Source: Salinibacterium sp. dk2585
GTDB lineage: Bacteria > Actinomycetota > Actinomycetes > Actinomycetales > Microbacteriaceae
Reading direction: 5' to 3'
Assembly (NCBI RefSeq): GCF_008001035.1
Contig: NZ_CP042856.1
Coordinates: 2,418,001 to 2,482,000, forward strand
Length of the DNA: 64,000 nt
A model generated the notes under the pieces. The model saw nothing but the letters and a program-made list of their open reading frames with translations. It was not told where the DNA came from and ran no database searches. The translations under genes and the position numbers were made by a program. Each line of letters opens with the position of its first letter. Within the stretch, counting starts at the first letter, position 1. Positions 26,922 through 33,935 of the stretch are shown piece by piece.

Positions 26922-28028
26922 TCACTCCCCCGGCCAGATGAGGGTGCCGTTGTCGTAGAGGTCGGCGACCAGGTCGGCATCCATCATGTCCTCGATCGCG
27001 GGGAGGTTCTTGACGCCGCCGTACTGCTCGACGAGCTTGTACTCCTGCTCCCACTGCTCGACCGTCTGCACGCCGGGTGCGAGGTCGGGGTTGCTCGTGA
27101 CCCAGGTCGATTCGACGTTCCAGGTGCGCTCGAGCTGCTCGCGTGGGAAGGCGGAACCCTGGCCGTTCTCCTCGGCGAGCTTGCTGATCATGTCGATGCA
27201 CTCGTCGGAGTTCGCCAGGCAGTGCTCGAGCGCCTTGAGGCTCGCGCGCATGAAGTCGGCGGCGACCTCGCGGTTCTCCTCGAGGAACTTGGTGTTGACC
27301 TCCATGACGTTGTAGGTGCCGTTGACTCCCTCGTCAGCGGGGAAGAATTCGCTGAACTCCTCGCCCATCGCGCGCAGCGTTTCGGGCTGGTTCGACGCGT
27401 AGCCGACGATCGCGTCGACCTGCCCGCGCGTGACGACGGTCGGGTCGTAGTTGGTCATCTTGACCAGTTCGACCTTGGACACGTCGACGCCGGCGTTGTC
27501 GAGCATGGCGGATGCGATGGGCGTCAGGTTGATGAAGTAGCCGAGCTTCTTGCCCTCGAGGTCCCCCAGGCTCTTGACGTCCTTGTGGGCGAAGATCGAG
27601 AACGGCGAGGTGCTGCCGTAGGTCGCGATGGCCGTGAGGTTGTCACTGTTGGCTGCGGCGAGCATCACATCGGATGCCGAACCGAGCGCGGTGAACTGTG
27701 CCTGGCCCGAGGAGACGAGCTGCTGGCCGTTCGCGCCGGATGCGTTGATCTCGACGTCGAGGCACAGGTCGTCGAAGAAGCCCATCTCCTCGGCGAGGAA
27801 GACATCCATCTGGCCCGCGCTGGCCGAGTAGCCGTAGCCGGAGATGTAGGTGATGGTGCCGGCGTCGCGGTTGCGCTCGCACTCCTCCTGACTGAGGAGC
27901 GAGTCGCTCGGCTCGGCCGGTTCCGCGTCACCTCCGGCGCAACCGGTGAGCACAAGAGCGGCGGCAGCGAATACGCTGGCGATCGATACTGCGCGGCGCT
28001 TTGCACCGCTGGCAAGAAGAGCTTTCAC
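26922..28028 (-). CDS. NMT1/THI5-like substrate-binding lipoprotein
   Basis: A 368-residue solute receptor. The signal peptide ends in LVLTGC with Cys30 as lipid anchor. SGYGYSASAGQMDVFLAEEMGFF and ANGQQLVSSGQAQFTALGS match the periplasmic-binding fold of NMT1/THI5-like proteins, which bind thiamine precursors, sulfonates, nitrate or, in RibY, riboflavin. Residues 150-330 include KKLGYFINLTPIASAML and GQVDAIVGYASNQPE. It is the first gene of the five-gene operon, behind the promoter at 28076-28104. Ligand is unproven; the downstream ribokinase suggests a ribose- or ribityl-containing compound. Confidence 0.88.
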   Translation of the reverse strand: MKALLASGAKRRAVSIASVFAAAALVLTGCAGGDAEPAEPSDSLLSQEECERNRDAGTITYISGYGYSASAGQMDVFLAEEMGFFDDLCLDVEINASGANGQQLVSSGQAQFTALGSASDVMLAAANSDNLTAIATYGSTSPFSIFAHKDVKSLGDLEGKKLGYFINLTPIASAMLDNAGVDVSKVELVKMTNYDPTVVTRGQVDAIVGYASNQPETLRAMGEEFSEFFPADEGVNGTYNVMEVNTKFLEENREVAADFMRASLKALEHCLANSDECIDMISKLAEENGQGSAFPREQLERTWNVESTWVTSNPDLAPGVQTVEQWEQEYKLVEQYGGVKNLPAIEDMMDADLVADLYDNGTLIWPGE

Positions 28029-28075
28029 GGGAGGTTCCTTCCTCGGGCCGGGTCCGTCATTGGATGGCAGGGCAA

Positions 28076-28109
28076 AGCTAACACGGTCAAGATTGAATAC
28101 TCAACCTTG
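28076..28109 (-). promoter_or_regulatory. Promoter with overlapping palindromic operator for the importer/monooxygenase operon
   Basis: On the minus strand TTGAGT (28104-28099) and TTAGCT (28081-28076) are separated by 17 bp. A 22-bp palindrome at 28088-28109, beginning CAAGATTGAATA on the plus strand, pairs at 9 of 11 positions and overlaps the -35 and spacer, the classic place for a repressor. It resembles the site at 22243-22264. The leader to the ATG would be about 40 nt, too short for an FMN riboswitch. Confidence 0.5.
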
Positions 28110-28156
28110 TCGGTTCGCGAAATGGACCGAGGAAGGCCCCCCGTTTTGGGCTGCAG

Positions 28157-29371
28157 TTAGACGCGTTCGATGATCATCGAGGTGCCCTGCCCCACACCGA
28201 CGCACATGGTCGCGAGGCCGCGCTTGGCATCCTCACGCTCCATGCGCCCGAGGAGCGTCACGACGAGGCGCGACCCGCTGGAGCCGAGCGGATGCCCCAA
28301 AGCGATCGCGCCGCCATTGCGGTTCACGATCTCAGGGTCGATGCCGAGCCCGCGCACCGTCGCGAGCGACTGGGTCGCGAAGGCCTCGTTGAGCTCGACG
28401 GCACCGAACTGGTCGACCGTCATGCCCGTGCGGTCGAGCAGCTTCTGCGTCGCGGGGATCGGGCCGATGCCCATGACGGGCGGCGCGACACCCGCCGAGG
28501 TGCCGGCGACGATGCGGGCCCGTGCCGCGAGGCCGAACTTCTCGACAGCGCGCTCCGATGCGACGACGATTGCCGAGGCACCGTCGTTGAGCGAGCTCGA
28601 GTTGCCGGCCGTGACGACACCGCCGGGCTTGACGACGGGACGCAGCCCCGCGAGCACCTCAGCGGTCGTGCCCGCGCGCGGCCCCTCATCCGTGTCGACC
28701 ACAGTGTCGCCCTTGCGACCCTTGACCGTCACGGGAACAATCTCGTCCTTAAAGTAACCCCCCTCGATCGCGGCGAGCGCGTTGGCGTGCGAGCGAACGG
28801 CGAAGGCGTCGGCGTCCTCGCGGGAGATTCCGTAGACCTCAGCCACCTCCTCACCCGTCTCGGGCATCGACAGCGTGAACTTGTCATCGCGCGACAGGTC
28901 GCCACCCTTCGCGAAGCGGGGGTTGACGAAGCGCCATCCGATCGAGGTGTCGAAGGTCTGGCCAGGCTTCGCGAAGGCCTTGTCAGGCTTCTCCATCACC
29001 CAGGGCGCGCGGCTCATCGACTCAACACCGCCTGCGACGACGATGTCGGCGTCGCCCGAGCGGATCATCTGCGAGGCGAGCACGATCGCACTGAGGCCGG
29101 ATGCGCACAGGCGGTTGACCGTCAGGCCGGGCACGTGGTCGGGGAAGCCTGCGAGCAGCCATGCCATGCGGGCGACGTTGCGGTTCTCCTCGCCGGCACC
29201 ATTGGCGTTGCCCATGATGACCTCGTCAACGTCGGCGGGGTCGATGCCCGCGCGCGTGACCGCCTCCTTGATCACCAGCGCCGCCAGGTCGTCGGGGCGC
29301 ACGGAGGAGAGCGCGCCCCCATAGCGACCGACGGGGGTGCGGGCGCCGCCGATGAGGAAGGCTTCAGTCAT
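28157..29371 (-). CDS. Acetyl-CoA C-acyltransferase (thiolase)
   Basis: A 404-residue thiolase, cleaving 3-ketoacyl-CoA to acetyl-CoA and a shortened acyl-CoA. The nucleophile is Cys89 in NRLCASGLSA, the catalytic His is in GGAIALGHPLGSSGS, and the second Cys is in CVGVGQGTSM. NEAFA near 320 is also conserved. It could serve fatty acid oxidation or the beta-ketoadipate route; the sequence does not decide. It stands alone, 128 bp from the importer operon on the same strand, and is not clearly co-transcribed with it. Confidence 0.93.
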   Translation of the reverse strand: MTEAFLIGGARTPVGRYGGALSSVRPDDLAALVIKEAVTRAGIDPADVDEVIMGNANGAGEENRNVARMAWLLAGFPDHVPGLTVNRLCASGLSAIVLASQMIRSGDADIVVAGGVESMSRAPWVMEKPDKAFAKPGQTFDTSIGWRFVNPRFAKGGDLSRDDKFTLSMPETGEEVAEVYGISREDADAFAVRSHANALAAIEGGYFKDEIVPVTVKGRKGDTVVDTDEGPRAGTTAEVLAGLRPVVKPGGVVTAGNSSSLNDGASAIVVASERAVEKFGLAARARIVAGTSAGVAPPVMGIGPIPATQKLLDRTGMTVDQFGAVELNEAFATQSLATVRGLGIDPEIVNRNGGAIALGHPLGSSGSRLVVTLLGRMEREDAKRGLATMCVGVGQGTSMIIERV

Positions 29372-29496
29372 GGGTCTGGGTCCTTACGTGAGGTGCGAGA
29401 GATGCAGCGTTCCATTGTCTCAACCGGATGCGGCGGCCACCAATTCCCCACCCCGGCTGAATGCAGACACGCAGCGCCCGGTCGTATGCTCACCCC

Positions 29497-29979
29497 ATGA
29501 CCCTCACGGAGATCCCCCTCACGCGACTCGACGGCACGGTCGAGCGCTTCGCCGACTACGCCGACAAGGTCGTGCTCGTCGTCAATGTCGCATCCCGCTG
29601 TGGGCTCGCACCCCAGTACGAGCAACTCGAGGAGCTCCAGCGCAAGTACGGTGAACGCGGCTTCACGGTGCTCGGCTTCCCCAGCAACCAGTTCGCGCAG
29701 GAGCTCAAGAGCAGCGACGATATCGCGGAGTACTGCTCCACGACGTGGGGCGTCACCTTCCCGATGATGGAAAAGACGAAGGTCAACGGGGGCAAGAAGC
29801 ATCCGCTCTATGCCGAGCTGCACAAGGCGAAGGACTCGGCCGGACTCGCCGGACCCATCCTCTGGAACTTCGAGAAGTTCCTCGTGCTGCCGAACGGCGA
29901 GGTGCACCGCTTCCGTCCCACAACCAAGCCAGACGACCCCGCCATCATCGAACTCATCGAAGCCAACCTGCCGAACTAG
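29497..29979 (+). CDS. Glutathione peroxidase family (thiol peroxidase)
   Basis: A 160-residue thioredoxin-fold peroxidase that reduces hydrogen peroxide and lipid peroxides. The active-site block is NVASRCGLAPQY with Cys35 in place of selenocysteine, and FPSNQFAQE and ILWNFEKFLV supply the Gln and Trp of the catalytic set. As the organism probably lacks glutathione, thioredoxin or a mycothiol-linked donor is expected. ATG at 29497 fits the family start; 12 extra in-frame residues upstream are ignored. A GNAT-like gene follows 8 bp downstream in the same operon. Confidence 0.92.
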   Translation: MTLTEIPLTRLDGTVERFADYADKVVLVVNVASRCGLAPQYEQLEELQRKYGERGFTVLGFPSNQFAQELKSSDDIAEYCSTTWGVTFPMMEKTKVNGGKKHPLYAELHKAKDSAGLAGPILWNFEKFLVLPNGEVHRFRPTTKPDDPAIIELIEANLPN

Positions 29980-29987
29980 GAGGCACC

Positions 29988-30272
29988 ATGTCCGAGAAGT
30001 TCAGTCACGAAGCGGATGCCCACCGCTACACGCTGCGCATCGACGGCGAGCTCATCAGCGTGCTCGACTACGCGCCAGGCGGCGACCGCGTCTCGTTTAC
30101 GCGCACCTATACAAGCCCCGCCCATCGCGGCAAGGGCTACGCGGCCAAGGTCACGGAGTACGCCGTCAACGATGTCGAGGCGCAGGGCGGCAGGCGCATC
30201 GTGCCCATGTGCTGGTTCGTGGGGCAGTGGTTCGACGAGCACCCCGAGCGCGCCGAACTGCTCGCGCGATAG
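29988..30272 (+). CDS. Small GNAT-like N-acetyltransferase
   Basis: A 94-residue protein of the short GNAT_like/YidJ class. TSPAHRGKGYAAKVTEYAV is the acetyl-CoA pyrophosphate-binding motif, and IVPMCWFVGQWFDEHPE matches the family's C-terminal segment. The start is fixed by TAGGAGG four bases before ATG, overlapping the end of the peroxidase gene region, so the two are co-transcribed. Such small proteins acetylate small molecules or proteins; the acceptor is unknown. Confidence 0.88.
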   Translation: MSEKFSHEADAHRYTLRIDGELISVLDYAPGGDRVSFTRTYTSPAHRGKGYAAKVTEYAVNDVEAQGGRRIVPMCWFVGQWFDEHPERAELLAR

Positions 30273-30398
30273 CGAACCGCCGCGAGTCGCGACTACTTGA
30301 CGAGCGAGAAGTCGCCCGTGAGGGCGTCGCCGAGGGCGGATGTCGTCGCGCTGATCGGCTGGGCCACAGCCGCGCCCTTCTCGGCGCGGCAAGGCTAA

Positions 30399-30427
30399 TT
30401 GGTTGTCGTGTCAACTATCGATAGAAT
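30399..30427 (+). promoter_or_regulatory. Promoter of the marR gene, likely leaderless transcript
   Basis: TTGGTT (30399-30404) and TAGAAT (30422-30427) are spaced by exactly 17 bp. Transcription would start about 7 bp later, at or next to the ATG at 30435, and no Shine-Dalgarno sequence is present, which fits a leaderless mRNA. A perfect 10-bp palindrome CTATCGATAG (30415-30424) overlaps the -10 and could be the autoregulatory operator. Confidence 0.5.
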
Positions 30428-30434
30428 GGCGGGC

Positions 30435-30911
30435 ATGGAGGAGACGCCCTGGCTCGACGACGAGCAGCTGCGCGCCTGGAAGCGCCTCATCGCGGTCGTG
30501 GAACAACTGCCCGGCATCCTCGACACCCAACTGCAGCGCGACTCCGGCCTCACCCACTTCGAGTACTACGTGCTCGCCATGCTCTCCGAGGCCACCGAGC
30601 GCACCCTCCGCATGAGCGCACTCGCCGAACGCACCAACGCAACGCTCCCGCGGCTTTCACACGTGGTCGCGCGACTCGAAGCGCGGGGTCTCGTCGAGCG
30701 TCGCCGCTGCGAGGAGGACAAGCGCGCCACCAACGCGGTGCTCACAGAGGCCGGCTGGCAGAAGGTACTCGAGACGGCACCCGGCCACGTGCGCACCGTG
30801 CACAGCAGCGTCATTGCGCCCCTCTCCCCCGAGCAGGTCGCGCAGCTCGACGGCATCGCTACCGCAATCCTCGGCCGCATCGCCCCCGGCAGGCCACTGC
30901 CCGAAGCCTGA
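30435..30911 (+). CDS. MarR-family transcriptional regulator
   Basis: A 158-residue winged-helix regulator. TPWLDDEQLRAWKRLIAV, LTHFEYYVLAMLSEA, MSALAERTNATLPRLSHVV and RRRCEEDKRATNAVLTEAG form the MarR pattern, with the wing at about 90-105. Three in-frame start codons exist (30399, 30426, 30435); the promoter position favours 30435. MarR proteins bind palindromes at their own promoter and respond to phenolic or oxidative compounds. Neighbours include redox genes, but no target can be assigned. Confidence 0.88.
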   Translation: MEETPWLDDEQLRAWKRLIAVVEQLPGILDTQLQRDSGLTHFEYYVLAMLSEATERTLRMSALAERTNATLPRLSHVVARLEARGLVERRRCEEDKRATNAVLTEAGWQKVLETAPGHVRTVHSSVIAPLSPEQVAQLDGIATAILGRIAPGRPLPEA

Positions 30912-30950
30912 TCGCACGTCGCTGCCAGCCTGCCGTCGTAGTGTGGAACG

Positions 30951-31307
30951 ATGACAGAGCGCGGCCCGCACCCCGAACAGGCCAGGCCTGAGCGGATGCC
31001 GCGCGGTGGCGCCAGCCTTGAAGTGCTGCGCGCCGAGGCTCACCAGGAACTCGACACCGTCATCGAGGAGCGACTGCTCGGTGGCGAAGACCCGTGGAAC
31101 TTCATGGAAGAACTGCCCAGCGTCGACGAGATGGTCGTCTACCTCCTTCGCGCCGACGCGATCAACGCCAACGACGGCGTGCTCCCCTCGCCAACCCGCG
31201 AGTACCGGGTGATGCGGCAGATCGCGCTCGAGCATCCGGCCCTCACCCCGACGGTGTGGCGCATGCTCGAGGCAGACGGCACCCTCAAATCCCGCGGAGC
31301 GGCATAG
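30951..31307 (+). CDS. Small conserved hypothetical protein
   Basis: A 118-residue acidic, helical, soluble protein. SLEVLRAEAHQELDTVIEE, EDPWNFMEELPSVDEMVVYL and SPTREYRVMRQIALEHP give a pattern seen in actinobacterial hypotheticals, but no function is known to me. No membrane segment or catalytic motif is visible. It lies 39 bp after marR and 40 bp before the phosphatase gene on the same strand, so it may be part of a short operon. Confidence 0.7.
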   Translation: MTERGPHPEQARPERMPRGGASLEVLRAEAHQELDTVIEERLLGGEDPWNFMEELPSVDEMVVYLLRADAINANDGVLPSPTREYRVMRQIALEHPALTPTVWRMLEADGTLKSRGAA

Positions 31308-31347
31308 TCACCCGCCGTTCATGACCGCTGGCTAGGCTGGCCACACC

Positions 31348-32061
31348 ATGCGACTCCACCTCATCCGCCACGGGCAGACACCGGCCAACGTGCTCGGGCT
31401 ACTGGACACTGCACACCCCGGCCCCGGGCTGACCGAGCTCGGACACGAGCAGGCGCGCCGCATCCCCGCTCAGCTGGATGCCATCGACGCGCTCTACACC
31501 TCGGAACTCGTGCGCACACACCTGACGGCTGAGCCCCTCGCCGCGACGCGCGGCCTCAACCGCACCACCCTGCCAGGCCTCCACGAGATCGAGGCGGGCG
31601 ACCTCGAGGGCCGCAGCGACCGCGACGCCGTCATCACATACCTCAAGACGACCTTCGCGTGGGGCATCGGCGAACTCGACGCACGCATGCCCGGCGGACC
31701 GAGCGGGCGCGACTTCTTCGAGCGCTACGACGCCGACATCGAGACAATCCTCGGCAGTGGGGCAGATTCCGCGGCCCTCGTCAGCCACGGCGCCGCCATC
31801 CGCGTCTGGGTGGCCCGCCACGCACGCAACGTCGCCACCTCCTTCGCCGCCGAACACAAGCTCGAGAACACGGGCATCGTCGTCATGGAGGGCTCCTTCG
31901 CGGAAGGGTGGACCCTCCGCCGCTGGCAGGAGACCCTCGTCGACGAACTGACGGATGCCACAGGTCCCGACCCCACGGCAGAAACCCTCGAGACGGTCGT
32001 CGGTTCAGAGCAGGCCGACCGTCTCGTGCACGAGAACGCGCGTCAGGTGGCCGGTGAGTAG
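31348..32061 (+). CDS. Histidine phosphatase superfamily protein
   Basis: A 237-residue phosphoglycerate mutase-like phosphatase. LIRHGQTPANVLG carries the phospho-acceptor His8 and the Arg of the RHG motif; SELVRTHLTAEPLA, LHEIEAGDLEG and VSHGAAIRVW provide the other active-site Arg, Glu and His. The last 50 residues are an acidic extension (TGPDPTAETLETVVG) beyond the fold. Members dephosphorylate sugars, nucleotides or proteins; substrate not assignable. Confidence 0.9.
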   Translation: MRLHLIRHGQTPANVLGLLDTAHPGPGLTELGHEQARRIPAQLDAIDALYTSELVRTHLTAEPLAATRGLNRTTLPGLHEIEAGDLEGRSDRDAVITYLKTTFAWGIGELDARMPGGPSGRDFFERYDADIETILGSGADSAALVSHGAAIRVWVARHARNVATSFAAEHKLENTGIVVMEGSFAEGWTLRRWQETLVDELTDATGPDPTAETLETVVGSEQADRLVHENARQVAGE

Positions 32062-32075
32062 CCGGCGCCTCGCGG

Positions 32076-32420
32076 CTACCCGCGCGCGCTGAGCACGCAG
32101 AACTCGTTGCCCTCGGGGTCGGCCATGACGACCCAGGTCGAGTCGCCCTGGCCCACGTCGGCGCGGGTCGCCCCGAGCTCCTCGAGGCGCGCAACCTCGG
32201 CCGCCTGATCGTCGGGCACGAAATCGAGGTGCAGGCGGTTCTTGACGACCTTCTCGTCGGGGGTGTCCAAGAAGAGGAGCGTCGGGCCGCCAGCGGGGTT
32301 CCTGATCTCGACGCCCTCCTCCTCATCGACGATCTCCCAGCCGAGGGCATCCGCCCACCAGTGGCCAAGCTTCTTGAAGTCGTGGCAGTCGACGACGACC
32401 TGTTCCCATCTGAGTGACAT
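32076..32420 (-). CDS. VOC-fold (glyoxalase-like) protein
   Basis: A 114-residue vicinal-oxygen-chelate protein with two beta-alpha-beta-beta-beta modules. Blocks typical of the actinobacterial glyoxalase-like class are VVVDCHDFKKLGHWWADALG, LLFLDTPDEKVVKNRLHLDF and WVVMADPEGNEFCVL. The His and Glu of LHLDF and NEF could bind metal. The ATG at 32420 is preferred because a longer frame has no family match. Usually annotated as resistance or dioxygenase-like; no substrate can be stated. Confidence 0.85.
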   Translation of the reverse strand: MSLRWEQVVVDCHDFKKLGHWWADALGWEIVDEEEGVEIRNPAGGPTLLFLDTPDEKVVKNRLHLDFVPDDQAAEVARLEELGATRADVGQGDSTWVVMADPEGNEFCVLSARG

Positions 32421-32476
32421 GGGGCGAGGATACGCCCGTCCAGCCGCCGCTGACAGTGCTCGCATACGCTGGACCC

Positions 32477-32740
32477 ATGACCACCAAGACCGACTACAGC
32501 CCCGCCGAGGGCATCACCATGTTCAGCACCACCTGGTGCGGCTACTGCCGCAACCTGAAGGGGCAGCTCGACCGTGAGGGCATCCCGTACACGGAGGTGA
32601 ACATCGAGCAGGTCGAGGGCACTGCCGAACTCGTGGCATCCGTCAACGGTGGCAACCAGACGGTGCCGACCGTGATCTTTCCCGACGGCTCGACCGCGAC
32701 GAACCCCTCGCTCGCGGACGTGAAGGCGCGGCTCGCCTGA
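32477..32740 (+). CDS. Mycoredoxin (glutaredoxin-like protein)
   Basis: An 87-residue thioredoxin-fold protein. The active site is WCGYC (Cys21 and Cys24), and VNGGNQTVPTVIFPDGS gives the cis-Pro and the glutathione/mycothiol-contact loop. CGYC plus TVPT is the usual mycoredoxin-1 pattern, so it likely reduces mycothiol mixed disulfides. ATG at 32477 is the family start. It supports the view that this is a mycothiol-using actinobacterium. Not clearly in an operon. Confidence 0.9.
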   Translation: MTTKTDYSPAEGITMFSTTWCGYCRNLKGQLDREGIPYTEVNIEQVEGTAELVASVNGGNQTVPTVIFPDGSTATNPSLADVKARLA

Positions 32741-32762
32741 CGCCCGGCGTCTCTCCCTGGCA

Positions 32763-32830
32763 CGCATGACTGCTTTTCGGGCAAATGACTGTGCCGCGGC
32801 GCAGTCATTTGCCCGAAAAGCAGTCATGCG
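32763..32830. repeat. Palindromic dispersed repeat, copy C
   Basis: A 68-bp palindrome with 34-bp arms, a single mismatch, centred on GCCGCGGC at 32793-32800. Arms begin CGCATGACTGC and contain TTTTCGGGCAAATGACTG. It lies between mycoredoxin and the GST-like gene. Length, centre and block order match copies A and B, 13-14 kb away. Arm sequence differs but pairing is kept. Confidence 0.85.
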
Positions 32831-32889
32831 CGTCGCGGAAGGTGCGGGCGACCGAGACGGGATGTCGCGGCCGGGGTAGCGTCGGGAGC

Positions 32890-33900
32890 ATGAGCCAAGA
32901 CCACACCCCGAGTTACGTGACGCCCGGCCAGGAGTTCGACCGCGACACCAACTACATCGAGGACCGCATCACGCGGGACGGTCGCGACGACTGGCCCGTC
33001 GAAGCGGGACGCTACCGCCTCGTCGCCGCCCGGGCCTGCCCCTGGGCGAACCGCACCACGATCGTGCGCCGCCTCCTGGGGCTTGAGGATGCCATCTCGC
33101 TCGGACTGCCGGGACCGACGCACGACAAGCGCTCGTGGACCTTCGACCTCGACCCCGACGGCCGAGACCCGGTGCTCGGCATCGAGCGCCTGCAGGAGGC
33201 ATACTTCCAGCGCTTCGCCGACTACCCGCGCGGCATCACGGTGCCCGCCATTGTGGATGTACCCAGCGGGATGGTCGTCACCAACAACTACCCGCAGATC
33301 ACCCTCGACTTCTCCACCGAATGGGTCGAGCACCACCGGGAGGGCGCGCCCGACCTCTACCCCTTGGCACTTCGGGACGAGATCGACGAGGTCGCCGAAC
33401 TGATCTTCCACGACGTCAACAACGGCGTCTACAAGTGCGGCTTCGCGGGCAGCCAGAAGTCCTACGAGCGGGCCTACGACACCCTCTTCGCCCGGCTCGA
33501 CTGGCTCGAGGACCGCCTGTCGCGGCAGCGCTACCTCGTGGGTGACACGATCACCGAGGCAGACATCCGTCTCTTCACGACGCTCGTGCGCTTCGACGCC
33601 GTCTACCACGGGCACTTCAAGTGCAACCGCAACAAGCTCAGCGAGATGCCGGTGCTGTGGGCGTATGCGCGCGACCTGTTCCAGACGCCCGGCTTCGGCG
33701 ACACGGTCGACTTCGAGCAGATCAAGGCGCACTACTACGTGACGCACGTCGACATCAATCCCACGCAGATCATTCCCAAGGGCCCGGATGTCTCGGGCTG
33801 GCGCACCGAGCACGGCCGCGAGCAGCTCGGGGGCCGCCCCTTCGGCGACGGCACCCCGCCGGGACCGCCGCCCGCCACCGAGCGAGTCCCGGGCTTCTGA
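32890..33900 (+). CDS. Xi-class glutathione S-transferase / (mycothiolyl-)hydroquinone reductase
   Basis: A 336-residue protein of the ECM4/Xi-class GST family. The catalytic motif is ACPWANR with Cys50, and GKD/VPAIVDVPSG plus NNYPQITLDF fit the thioredoxin-like N-domain; YLVGDTITEADIRLFTTLVRFD is the C-domain signature. Xi-class enzymes reduce thiol conjugates of hydroquinones. In an organism likely lacking glutathione the thiol may be mycothiol. The ATG at 32890 is preferred because the longer reading enters palindromic repeat C. It adds to the local redox genes (peroxidase, mycoredoxin). Confidence 0.9.
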   Translation: MSQDHTPSYVTPGQEFDRDTNYIEDRITRDGRDDWPVEAGRYRLVAARACPWANRTTIVRRLLGLEDAISLGLPGPTHDKRSWTFDLDPDGRDPVLGIERLQEAYFQRFADYPRGITVPAIVDVPSGMVVTNNYPQITLDFSTEWVEHHREGAPDLYPLALRDEIDEVAELIFHDVNNGVYKCGFAGSQKSYERAYDTLFARLDWLEDRLSRQRYLVGDTITEADIRLFTTLVRFDAVYHGHFKCNRNKLSEMPVLWAYARDLFQTPGFGDTVDFEQIKAHYYVTHVDINPTQIIPKGPDVSGWRTEHGREQLGGRPFGDGTPPGPPPATERVPGF

Positions 33901-33935
33901 TCTCTCGCTGAGACGTGTCCTGCGATAGTGGAGGG

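Noticed and set aside
28029-28109. FMN riboswitch upstream of the proposed flavin importer
   Set aside because: The distance from the promoter to the ATG is about 40 nt, too short for an RFN element, and no conserved RFN core is visible.
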